Assembly (NCBI GenBank): GCA_036937835.1
Contig: CM072873.1
Location: 13,380,001-13,444,000 of the forward strand
Direction: 5' to 3'
From: Pampus argenteus
Lineage: Eukaryota > Chordata > Actinopteri > Scombriformes > Stromateidae
DNA: 64,000 bases
The position numbers and the translations under genes were made by a program. Shown here one piece after another: positions 1 to 10,400 of this stretch. Positions within the stretch are counted from its first letter, which is position 1; the number at the start of each line of letters is the position of its first letter. The notes beneath the pieces are model-generated. The model did no database searches. It saw only the letters and a program-made list of their open reading frames with translations, and had not been told where the DNA came from.

Positions 1-95
1 CACAAACGCATAGCAAAAACAATATCAGCACAGCAACAGCAAAAAACGCATAGCAAAAACAATATCAGCACAGCAACAGCAAAAACGCATAGCAA
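1..95. repeat. 39-bp satellite, truncated by the window edge
   Basis: Two to three units of the satellite seen in full at 18598-19072. This stretch equals 18970-19064, so the array is expected to continue to the left of the window. Confidence 0.9.
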
Positions 96-629
96 GAGCA
101 GCATAGATATGATTATGGGATAAAAACAGTCTCATCTCCACAAGCACAGCGCTAATGTTAAGGCCACTGTGTTATAATAACAAAATCCTTGCCTGACAAC
201 ATTGTCATACTTAACCCTTACATTGTGTTTGGGTCAAAATTAACTCCTTTTCAAGTTTATGCAGGAAAAAATTAACATTTGCTTATTTGTACTGGAACAA
301 GACTTCATCTAATCAGCAAACACAACTATTTTAACACAACAAAATTCATTTTCACCATCATAGTTAACTCTAAACGTCTCAACAAATAAAACATGACATG
401 ACAAGCCACAGTAATATTTGTCCTGTAACAAACAAATGTAAATTTTTTTCTATTGATCCCGAAGGAAATTAAGGTGTCCAGCAGCATATACATATAACAC
501 ATAATCAACATATCAGCACAGCACCAGCAAAAACGCATAGCAAAAACACACATTGCACAAAAACAACACATCCAGCCTGTCAGTCATTGCATATGCGCTG
601 TCATAATATCATACAATATAATGTAATAG

Positions 630-1605
630 ATATGATTGTGGGATAAAAACAGTCTCATCTCCACAAGCACAGCGCTACTGTTAAGGCCACTGTATTATAA
701 TGGCAAAATCTTTCAGCACACGAACGCGCGCGCGCGCACACACACTCACCGCCCCTCCCCCAAACGAAATCGAACCTTCTAGAACAATCTCGACGATCGC
801 CGCACACACACAAAAGCCGTCTTCATGTACGTGTAATCAAAATTAACACATTACAGTATTATTTCTTAAAAAATAATATATATGATTATGGGATAAAAAC
901 AGTCTGATCTCCACAAGCACAGCGCTAATGTTAAGGCCACTGTATTATAATGACAAAATCTTTCAGCACACGGACGCGCGCGCGCGCGCACACACACACA
1001 CACCGCCCCTCCCCCACACGAAGTCGAACCTTCTAGAACAATCTCGACGATCGCCGCACACACACAAAAGCCGTCTTCATGTACGTGTAATCAAAATTAA
1101 TACATTACAGCATTATTTCTTAAAAAATATTATATATGATTATGGGATAAAAACAGTCTTATCTCCACAAGCACAGCGCTACTGTTAAGGCCACTGTATT
1201 ATAATGACAAAATCTTTCAGCACACGAACGCGCGCGCGCACACACACACACCGCCCCTCCCCCACACGAACAATCTCGACGATCGCCGCCGTCTTCATGT
1301 ACGTGTAATCAAAATTAACACATTACAGTATTATTTCTTAAAAAATAATATATATGATTATGGGATAAAAACAGTCTTATCTCCACAAGCACAGCGCTAA
1401 TGTTAAGGCCACTGTATTATAATGACAAAATCTTTCAGCACACGGACGCGCGCGCGCGCGCACACACACACCGCCCCTCCCCCACACGAAATCGAACCTT
1501 CTAGAACAATCTCGACGATCGCCACACACACAAAAGCCGTCTTCATGTACATGTAATCAAAATTAATACATTACAGCATTATTTCTTAAAAAATAACCGG
1601 ATTCA
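630..1605. repeat. Tandem array of about 227-254-bp units with CG/CA tracts
   Basis: Four successive units begin at the word GGATAAAAACAGTCT near 641, 891, 1145 and 1372, so spacing is 250, 254 and 227 bp. Each unit holds an alternating (CG)n(CA)n tract able to adopt Z-DNA, then CCGCCCCTCCCCC and GAACAATCTCGACGATCGCC. A partial unit lies at 109-200. The apparent frames inside come from simple sequence. Confidence 0.85.
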
Positions 1606-1998
1606 CTCCCTAATATCTGTAAATCACTCACTGAAGACCCGCCGGCCACCGGAGGAATGACGAGGCTGAGCGGTCAAATCCGCCCCTCCCCCACCACCCC
1701 GGCCCGGTAAAAATTGTCAATTTCGACCGATCCGCGGTGATAAAAAATATCTGGGACCACTGCAGTACACTACTGTTACACATACTGAATATTTCACAGC
1801 ATTGGCGAATAAATGCTAATAGAAAAAGTCACAACTACCCAGTATGCTAATAGCCGCTATGCTAGCTGACTCAGCAAAATTAGCCACACAATCTTACAAT
1901 TAATATACTCAAAACACAAAATAATACACTTACCGTAGAGAGTAACTTGTCCTTGAAGGTGAATCCGGGTGTGAAGAAAACTCCTTGTCGATGAAGGT

Positions 1999-2085
1999 CT
2001 CAGCAAAAGTGTCAGCAAAAGTGTCAGCAAAAGTGTCAGCAAAAGTGTTAGCAAAAGTGTTAGCAAAAGTCTCAGCGCAAGTGAA
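1999..2085. repeat. 12-bp minisatellite (TCAGCAAAAGTG)
   Basis: About seven units, with C/T variation (TCAGCAAAAGTG or TTAGCAAAAGTG). The same array is at 20968-21054. On the minus strand it gives Leu-rich LLLT repeats in a 107-codon frame that is not a convincing gene. Confidence 0.85.
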
Positions 2086-2204
2086 GCCTCAAACAGTGTC
2101 TCTGGAGAGCAAAGTCTGAAGCGAGCTATACGGAGCTGCGCACGGTATTTATACGGGCTTTGAAGATGCACGCCCTTCAACGATTGGCCGATCCGAAATC
2201 ACAC

Positions 2205-2210
<6 letters not shown>

Positions 2211-2252
<42 letters not shown>
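2211..2252. repeat. Poly-T tract, about 41 nt
   Basis: An uninterrupted T run, repeated at 21181-21221. It adjoins the LINE-like tail that follows and may be a minus-strand poly-A tail. It is a likely site of assembly length error. Confidence 0.8.
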
Positions 2253-2254
2253 CC

Positions 2255-2402
2255 CAGCCTAGTCAAGCTAGCATGAACTGATGAAGCCTCTTGGATGAGA
2301 GGTGAAACGTCTTCAAAGACAATTAACCAAGTCCAGTTGCGTTTGATTTAAGCTACTTGAGATAACTATGACCTGGATGAATGAGAATATTCACAGGCTT
2401 TT
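2255..2402. mobile_element. LINE-like 3'-tail fragment
   Basis: Contains the words GATGAAGCCTCTTGGATGAG, GTGAAACGTCTTC, CAAGTCCAGTTG and ATGACCTGGATGAATGAG. I recognise this combination from the 3' end of an abundant teleost non-LTR retrotransposon family, but I cannot name the family with certainty. It has no coding capacity. The duplicate is at 21224-21371. Confidence 0.5.
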
Positions 2403-2619
2403 TTAAAAAAAAATAACATTTCAATTCACAGTAATAAAACATACAAACATCCCCCTTTATATATAGAAAAATATATATTTATTACATTAAAATTAATAAT
2501 AATTCTCCAACTAAATATTAATCATGCCTTAGTTAAGCTTTGTGTGAGTGCGCGTTCACGAAAAAACCTGCTGGACGTGAGAGCACAGAAACTCTGGGGA
2601 AGAAGTTTAGTTAGTAACA

Positions 2620-2620
2620 T

Positions 2621-2662
<42 letters not shown>

Positions 2663-2667
2663 TAGAC

Positions 2668-2702
<35 letters not shown>

Positions 2703-2703
2703 G
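2620..2703. repeat. GACA/GATA microsatellite
   Basis: (GACA)n passes into (GATA)n and then GA-rich sequence. It recurs at 21589-21672. It abuts the Helentron endonuclease relic starting at 2733. Confidence 0.9.
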
Positions 2704-2732
2704 ACAGAGAGAGAAGTGGAGAGAGAGAGACA

Positions 2733-2890
2733 GATGAAACACTTGCTGTGATGGGGGATTTCAATGATGATGTTTTAACATCTTCATCAATTTGTCGCTG
2801 CATGCTTGAGGAGGGGTTTGTGCCTAATACTTTGCTATTGTAATATAATATTGTAATAATGTATAATATTGTATAATAACAATGTATAAT
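2733..2890 (+). pseudogene. Relic of a Helentron endonuclease 3' end
   Basis: Read on the plus strand, 2733-2822 encodes a stretch with AVMGDFNDDVLTSSS and EEGFV. This matches the GDFN catalytic block of the endonuclease domain in the intact Helentron gene (AVMGDFNNDILTSSS). The frame then jumps to AT-rich sequence (TAATACTTTGCTATTGTAAT) resembling the reverse complement of the DNA just downstream of the intact gene's stop (about 7380-7440). So roughly the last 70 codons are deleted. It is inverted relative to the intact gene. An identical relic lies at 21702-21859. Confidence 0.8.
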
Positions 2891-3289
2891 ACAATAATAA
2901 TTAATTATTAATAAAATAAAAATTTTTTCTATTATTGAAATAAGACTTTGAATTTGCAATGCTCCCTAGGCCCACAGTGCACATTAAACATCCTATAGAC
3001 AAGACAGGAAGACATGACAACCATAATAATATAAACCTAACCAAAGTACTTTTAAAGGCTTGTATATAATACAAATAGGTAAAAGTAAAAAACACACTGT
3101 ACAGGTAAGAACACAATGTATAAGTAAAAACACAATGTAACAGTAAAAACACAAGTAACAACACAGCAATGTTAAGTAAGTGTGCTGTAAAAGAAAAGTG
3201 TTCAGTTGAGTTTCTGTGGAGCAGTGGGAAGGGAACTACCTGATGGCAGCAGACTGAAGAGGCTGTTGGATGGGTGCGTGGGATTCGGT

Positions 3290-3531
3290 AGATGAACAAA
3301 AAACTCTCTTGCACCAATGGTCTATTCTGAACAGGAAGTCGGCCATTTTGAATTTCATTTTTCCCATTGAAAACCAGCTAGGGATTCCAGCCATTCTCAC
3401 AGCCATATGCTCCGTCCTACCGGCTTCAGATCTGCCGCGCGTGACAGGGGCTCAGTGGCAGCACCTCTGCAACACGTCGGGCAGCGGCGGGCGGCATGAG
3501 CGAGGGACTACAACACCGCTTGCGGTTTTAA
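3290..3531. repeat. Internally deleted satellite monomer end
   Basis: Starts with the family word GATGAACAAAAAACTCTCTTG followed by ACAGGAAGTCGGCCATTTTG, then jumps to the family terminus GCGAGGGACTACAACACCGC and TTGCGGTTTTAATT. Most of the monomer interior is missing. Recurs at 22259-22500. Confidence 0.7.
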
Positions 3532-5640
3532 TTAGTCCCTCGCCCTCACAAAGTGAAAGGAGTGAGGGACTATTAAAATTGAGCTGTTTATTATTATTAT
3601 TATTAGTTATTCATGCAACTGTTCGACGGGCGTTTGCACCCCCTAGCCATGCTCAAAAAGTTGATGCGACATGGCAGGAACGGGCGGTCTCGCGGAACTC
3701 GGCGTTGAGGGGGGCGCGCCAGCGCCCCCTGTGCAAAATGACTCTCTAGCGCCCCCTACAACGTTGCGCAAAAGCCATAGACAAAGTGGGCGACTTTCAA
3801 GTAGCCCCATGAAACTCGGGGAACATGTCAAGCATAAAAAAAAAAGGGCAGTTGCCTCTTGGGCCGAAGCCGGCATTCCAACAGTTAGTCGGCCATTTTG
3901 AATCGGGCGTTTTTTAGCCAAAACGAACTCGTCCTAGGGCTCTCGCACCACAGACTCCAAACTCGGCAGAAATCATCATCGGACGTAGCTGAGCTTAAGT
4001 TGTGCTCTGCGCATCGTTTCGCCAGAGGGCGTAGCTCGTAAGGAGGCCTAAAGTTTTGGGCGGCGGACGCCGCTCGCCATAAACGCACGAACGCCTCTCA
4101 CGGCCACAAAAAAAATCCTAGCCGCTTCTAATTCGGAACTTAGAACGGGTCTCCGGCCCTGAACGTTCCTATGTATCAACGACCCGGGTCGCTCATGGCG
4201 CCCGCCCGTGGTAACAGGAAATGGTCGCTATTTACACCCACGTATACGGCGAGCGCACCCTTTACTCTGTCGCCTTCGTTTCACTTCTAAAAAACAGAAA
4301 ACAAGTGGGTGAAGCCGCACGACAAACGGCGTGCCGCTACCAGTAACCGCCTTTGCGTGGCAGCCCGGCCATTTTGGGTCACTCGCCGCAAAATTACGTT
4401 TGCCTTTTTCACGCCTTTAAAAAAATCCTATCGCCTCCAAACTTCATACACAGGTGAAGGGTGGCGCCCTGTGTCGTTTGATAATGGCCACGCCCGTGGG
4501 CGTGGCTTAATGCCTCCACGCCGCCACCCTTTACGTTGCCCCATACTGACGACACATGCTTAATGCCATCAATTTCATTCCACTTCTAAAACACCCAGAA
4601 CCACTTGCTGAACCTCCATTATGAACGCCGTGCAGCTACGTCCAACGGCGTCCGCGCGGCAGCGCGGCGTCTCTCAAATTTTTCGCCAAAAAATACGTTT
4701 GCCGTTTTGGTGGCTTTAAGAAACACGTAGGATCACCAAATTTGCCAGCGTAGCCAAGCCTCACACCTTCTAACATCGCATGGAGCCACGCCCCTGTAAG
4801 GTAAAAAATGGCTCAACAGCGCCCCCTTGAAATCTTTAAAAACCCCTCCCCATAGGGGTTTTTATGGAGTTGGAAGATGAAAATCGGTACACATGTGTAG
4901 CGTCCCCAGATGAACAAAAAAGTCTCTTGCACCAATGGTCTATTCCCAACAGGAAGCCGGCCATTTTGAATTGAATTTTTCCCGGAGCGGCCCCTAACCA
5001 TGACTCAGCAACAAATTTCGCCTGCCTTTTTAGTGGATTTAACAAAGTCGTAGGAACATGAAATTTGGTACACACATCAACAGTCACACCTTCTAACATG
5101 TGCTAGGGCCCCGCCCATGTGCGGCACAAAATGGCTCCACAGCGCCCCCTTGAATTTTTCAAAAACCCCTCCCCATAAGGGTTTTCATGGAGCAGGAACA
5201 TGAAAATCGGTACACACGTGGAACTCACGGAGATGAACACAAAAGTCTATTGCGCAAATTCACTATTCCCAACAGGGAGTCGGCCATTTTCTTTTTCATT
5301 TTCCCCCATTGAAAAACATTGGGAATTTTCCCCATTGAAAACCAATGGAACTTTTCCCATTGAAAACCAATGGCATTTGTACCCATTGAAAACCTATTGA
5401 AATCCCCATACGGGTTTTTATGGAGTTGGAACATGAAAATCGGTAAACATGTGTAGGTAAAGGACATGAACAAAAAAGTCTCTTGCACCAATGGTCTACT
5501 CCAACCAACAAGTCGGCCATTTTGGATTTAACATTTTTTACTGAAAACAAACTCCTCCTTGGGATTTCGCCCAATCCATTTCACCATTGCTTGAAATTAT
5601 CACTATACTAACCTCATCTTAACCCGTGTTCTCCACATAA
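3531..5640. repeat. Truncated, diverged monomer of the 2-kb satellite family
   Basis: Starts with TTAGTCCCTCGCCCTCACAA and carries the family words in the same order as the array at 22500-30858: GGCGCGCCAGCGCCCCCTGT, GGCCATTTTGAATCGGGCG, CCACGCCCGTGGGCG and several GTCTCTTGCACCAATGGTCTA blocks. It fades out near 5640 without the GCGAGGGACT terminus. Short plus- and minus-strand frames inside (60-160 codons) have no recognisable domains, and their positions shift between monomers. I treat it as non-coding. Confidence 0.75.
5297..5400. repeat. Short palindromic tandem repeat (CCATTGAAAACCAATGG)
   Basis: Repeated CCATTG-AAAAC-CAATGG units separated by 6-10 T/C-rich bases; each unit is a small perfect inverted repeat. 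Comparable tracts with different copy numbers lie at 24418-24600, 26688-26870, 28690-28790 and 30625-30725. Confidence 0.75.
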
Positions 5641-6440
5641 AGGAGTTAAGTTGTAAGCAACTGGACTTTTCATTTGAAGACATTACATGATTACATGACA
5701 CATTTACTGTTGTTGCATAGTTGACTATTTACATTGCTGACATACTTGAAACTTTGTTCCACTTTTTTAATATTGCATTTTCATTACTGGCGTTATACCA
5801 GTTAACATTGTGCTATTGTCATCATCATCATCATTATTTATTTAAGATTATCTTTAATTTTTTATCTTGCATGTTTGATACCATTTTACACTGGATATGA
5901 CTACATAACCTTTGGTGTAATTTTAAAAACTTTGTCAGAGAAAAACTCATCATGCCACCTGAGGTACAAATGTCACCATTGTTTCACTGTTTTATTTTTT
6001 CTCACAGCAGTTTCTTACTCTTACTCTTGGTTTAGTAGTTCAGGTCTTGAACTACTATGTTTGCTGCAAACATTTTATGCTTGACATTGTATTTCCTCTC
6101 ATACATTTACATGGGTGTCTCTGTTCATTACAACACATTTCTTTTCCCATGCACACATGTGCAGTGTTGCTCAATGATAAAAATCATTTAACATTAAAGT
6201 GTAATGGATGTAGCTGTTGTCATTACTCAGCTGAAATAGATGTAGCTCTGTTTCACAACCATAATTAGTCCAATACCTTTGAGACATGGTGTAAACTGGT
6301 ACAAATGTCAAATACAATGTCACGCCTGTATACTCTCTTATAATAATATATATTTTCTACTATTTTACACATAAATTCTCAATATTACAATGATTGATAG
6401 AATTATAAACAGAACATGATGCTAAACATACCCTTTTTAC
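5641..6440. other. AT-rich spacer, nothing recognised
   Basis: No coding frame with recognisable content and no RNA gene. It lies between the satellite relic and the 159-bp tandem repeats. It may belong to the 3' part of the Helentron, but I see no terminus. Confidence 0.5.
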
Positions 6441-7020
6441 TGTGAACATTACTAACACTAAACACAAAATCAAGTGGTAAGGGGGACAAAAATGACAGAA
6501 TACCATCGCATCAATTCAAATCTAAATTTATTTGTAAAGCACGACCATAAAAACTGTATATAACATATTATTAATCATTATTTTTCCTTTTTACTATACT
6601 GTGAACATTACCAACACTGAACACAAAATCAAGTGGTAAGGGGGACAAAAATGACAGAATACCATCAAATCAATTACAATCTAAATTTATTCGTAAACCA
6701 CGACCATAAAAACTGTATATAACATATTATTAATCATTATTTTTCCTTTTTACTATACTGTGAACATTACCAACACTGAACACAAAATCAAGTGGTAAGG
6801 GGGACAAAAATGACAGAATACCATCAAATCAATTCAAATCTAAATTTATTCGTAAAGCACGACCATAAAAACTGTATATAACATATTATTAATCATTATT
6901 TTTCATTTTTACTATACTGTGACCATTACTAACACTGAACACAAAATCAAGTGATAAGGGGGAGAAAAATGACAGAATACCATCAAATCAATTCTAATCT
7001 ACATTTATTTGGATAGCACG
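6441..7020. repeat. 159-bp tandem repeat, about 3.7 units
   Basis: TGTGAACATT (TGTGACCATT in the last unit) recurs at 6441, 6600, 6759 and 6918, an exact 159-bp period. Each unit contains CACAAAATCAAGTGGTAAGG and GACCATAAAAACTGTATATA. It lies about 440 bp beyond the Helentron stop codon, on its 3' side. It could be a subterminal repeat region of the element, but this is unproven. Confidence 0.85.
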
Positions 7021-7458
7021 ACGACAACCTGCTGGACGAGAAAACACAGAAACTCTGGTGAAGAACAGAACTACCTCGACTAGCTGGGTTGCAATCAAAA
7101 CAGAGAAAAGAAAAATAGAAGAGACAGTAGAGATATATGTTTACAAGTACATGTTAAAGGAAAATAATCATTGCCATTACAATAACAACACAATTATATT
7201 AATGATAACAAGGGGGAACTAATGTACATAACTATTGAATAAGGGTTATACATTAGCAACTTCTCAAAACAAAACAAATCCATACAAATTGTATATAACA
7301 TATTAATTATTTTACATTTTTACAATATTATGTTACAATACCAAAGCATAACAAAATATTACTATATACAAATTTATATATTACTCTTATTATACATTTT
7401 TACAATATTATATTACAATACTAAAGTATTACAAAACTATTACACTAAAACTATGCCC

Positions 7459-10400
7459 TCACTCATCCATGACATTGCTCAGATTAAAGCTGCACACAAT
7501 GCCTTCGTGATCACTAAAATACGTTGGCAACACTACTGACTGTACATCATATATCGCACTTTTTATGTACACGTGGTCAATAAGTGTGCCACTCTCTGTT
7601 GTGGGTTGTGTCACGACTTGCACAAACCCCTCCTCGGCCATGCAGCCACAAACCGACGAAGATGTTAAAATGTCATTATTGAAATCGCCCATCACAGCAA
7701 CTGTTTTATCAAACCAATTTAACCAGTTTAGCAACTTCCTCAGATTATGTTTAAACAATGTGAGAGGATACGATGGCGGCCTATAAATCACTACTAACAC
7801 AACATCGTAACTGTCACAGGCACAAACCAAACACTCTAAATTCACATTCGGTGCCTCAATGACATCCCACACTACACCGTCCCTGCAATACAAACCCGCG
7901 CCACCATGTTGCTGCCTCTGTAGCTCTAACAGTGCTGGATGACTGCTGTCGTACGACAAGCTTCGGGGACGGCTGCAAAAACTATAACCGCTAATCTGGA
8001 CTTCTTCCAATGAAGAATTTGCCGACAACCATGTCTCTGTAACAGCAATACAGTTAAGCTGCAAATGCTGTGTACATGATGCCAAATCTGCAGCATGTCC
8101 AGATAAACCCTGCACATTCATCAAAAACACAGAGAACGTGTTTGACTCCATGTCAGGCCTGCCTATGTACTCGACAGAAAACCGAGGCATGCTTTCAAGC
8201 GCCTGCTTAATTTTGGGATTACAATATATGGCCTCCTTCGAAAAATCCATAATTGTCAAACCGGATAAATACCTAACACGACTCAAAGCTACATAGGCCT
8301 GGCCAGGAGCAAATATCTTTTCAAGAGAGACCACTGCCTCATCTACAGTAATTCCCTGCGTTTTATGTGCAGTACAAGCCCACGCTAGTTTTAACGGAAA
8401 CTGACGGCGCATCCCACCTTTTTTCGTGGCTCTCTCTTCTACAGGTTCTACACCTGTGGAGCCAGCTACAACTAATGGGGTACGTGGACTGTTTTTCCTA
8501 CTCTGTGTACCGACTTTATCATTATCAAATTTTACGTACACCACCTGAGGAAATTTACACTCTGAAGTGCGATACGCAATATCAGTTACTGTGCCACATA
8601 CCCCGTTGACGAGACCGTCGGAAATGTCAACATTTTTTATCAACATAACACGAGCGCCTACACCCAACTGCAACGACGCCTCTAAACACGTGTTAGATGC
8701 ATTTCGGTGATGGCCGCTCATTCGCTCTAAATTCCCACTTCTTTTGCTATTAACAAAGTCCTGGGCTGCGATTGTCTTGTGCTCCGGACACGCCGTAAAC
8801 AGCTGCTCAACATTGTGCTCATTTACCTGCGAATTCGTCGGAAATATGTGTAAAGCTGAGCTGACTTCACCCGTTTCTCTACTCTTCAGTACGTCTATAT
8901 CGCTGTTCAGCATCGGAGTCTTTTTCGTACGAGTTCTCAACCGATTCAATAAATCTGCAAACGCGCTGTCCTTCTGCCTTACAACCGTTGTCAACTCGAC
9001 AACCTTAAAAAAACTTGACCAAAGGTTCGCGGCGACATCGTCGTTGTACAACGGTTTCCCTTTAACGGGAGGCAGCTGATAAAAGTCTCCGACGGCGAGC
9101 ACGCACACGTTACCGAACGGTGAAAAATCGCCCGTTTGCTTGATCTGCCTTAACCGCCCGTGGACATAAGCCAGCAGGTTATGATCGACCATAGAAATCT
9201 CGTCTATGATAACGATCTGCACATCCCGAAGTTGAGCTCGCAAAGAATTGAGCTTCTCTTCGCCTAAGGGAGTGTACGGCAGACGCACGTTTATCCCTAT
9301 GCTAAACGTGTGATGGATAGTCGACGCGTTTAAATTATACGCGGCGATGCCTGTCGGAGCGGTCAACAAAACGCACGCGCTATCAGGATGATGACTGACT
9401 CTGGACAAAAGCCTCGTAGCCTCATACTGAATAGCTTTGATCAAATGACTTTTACCTGTCCCCGCGCCGCCTGTAATAAATACGTGAAGGGGCTCAGGCT
9501 TTTTCCCTGCCACTCGATCCAAACACCACTGACGAACGCTATAAAAAATGGACATCTGGGTCTCGTTGAGCGATCTAATCAATGTCAAGCCCTCGCTTCT
9601 GGTCATGACATTATTCCTCTTCTCCAAGCATGAAACCTGATGTCTACTTACAGCCAAATCAGGAACGTTTCCTTCATGCTCACCTACGTCGGCTACGATC
9701 TGTCTGCCTTCCTGAATGCACTCTAACCGTTCCAGCTCCGCTTCTGGACACAGCTCGCACCAGGCGTCTTCTAAAAGGCCCCCGTCGTCTGCCTGATCTT
9801 GCGCTTCCTCTAACTTATCGGCATCGACTTCAAACGCGGCTCTATTTAAATCGACGACCGACTGAACCGAATGGGCGGAGCCGTCGCTAAATGTAACGCG
9901 ACCGCGTGTGTAAAACTCTTTAAACGTGACCCAGTCCTGAGGTTTAAGCTGCGCGTCGGCACGATGCGGTAAAAACAACTGCAGGATGCTCTCGTAAAAT
10001 AGCTCCGGATTTTTGGTCTCGGAGAAGCGAACGTAACGCACGACAGCGGCTTGTGTCCGTTTTCTCTTCGTCACAGAGCCCATATTACTTTTTAATTCTA
10101 TAGGAGTTTTACAGTTCTCCTTTTTAGTGACAACGCGATACTCGGACGCAAACTTCGCCAGACACATGTCGTCGAACTCGCCGCCGCTAGGTCTATTCTT
10201 GTACCGGTCGGTTATGCTAGTCATCCACATGTCTTCCGCCCTAAGATCATGTGATGGCGCTGAGGATGCCCTCTGTTTTAACACGCTTAAAGGCAAACTC
10301 ATTTTGACCGTATTCTTTCCTATGGGAATGAATACGACAGCCCTGGAGCACTGTTTAAGATGCATATTGGTAAGCCTGTAAACAGCCTCCTGAGCACATA

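Larger units (their letters stand above)
1..3579. repeat. Left copy of a 3.58-kb direct repeat (offset 18,969 bp)
   Basis: This block recurs at 18970-22548 in the same orientation and I found no mismatch where I compared them. Identity stops after the motif ATTAAAAT (3572-3579 and 22541-22548), where both copies continue into different members of the same satellite family. The left copy starts at the window edge and probably extends further out, because the right copy is preceded by more of the same 39-bp satellite. Contents in order: 39-bp satellite, an array of about 250-bp units, a 12-bp minisatellite, poly-T, a LINE-like tail, a GACA/GATA microsatellite, a Helentron endonuclease relic and a satellite end. 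No host gene is seen in it. Confidence 0.95.

Noticed and set aside
2522..3317. Minus-strand frames of 138-145 codons
   Set aside because: They run through the GACA/GATA microsatellite and antisense to the Helentron relic, with low-complexity Leu/Ser/Cys composition and no family match.
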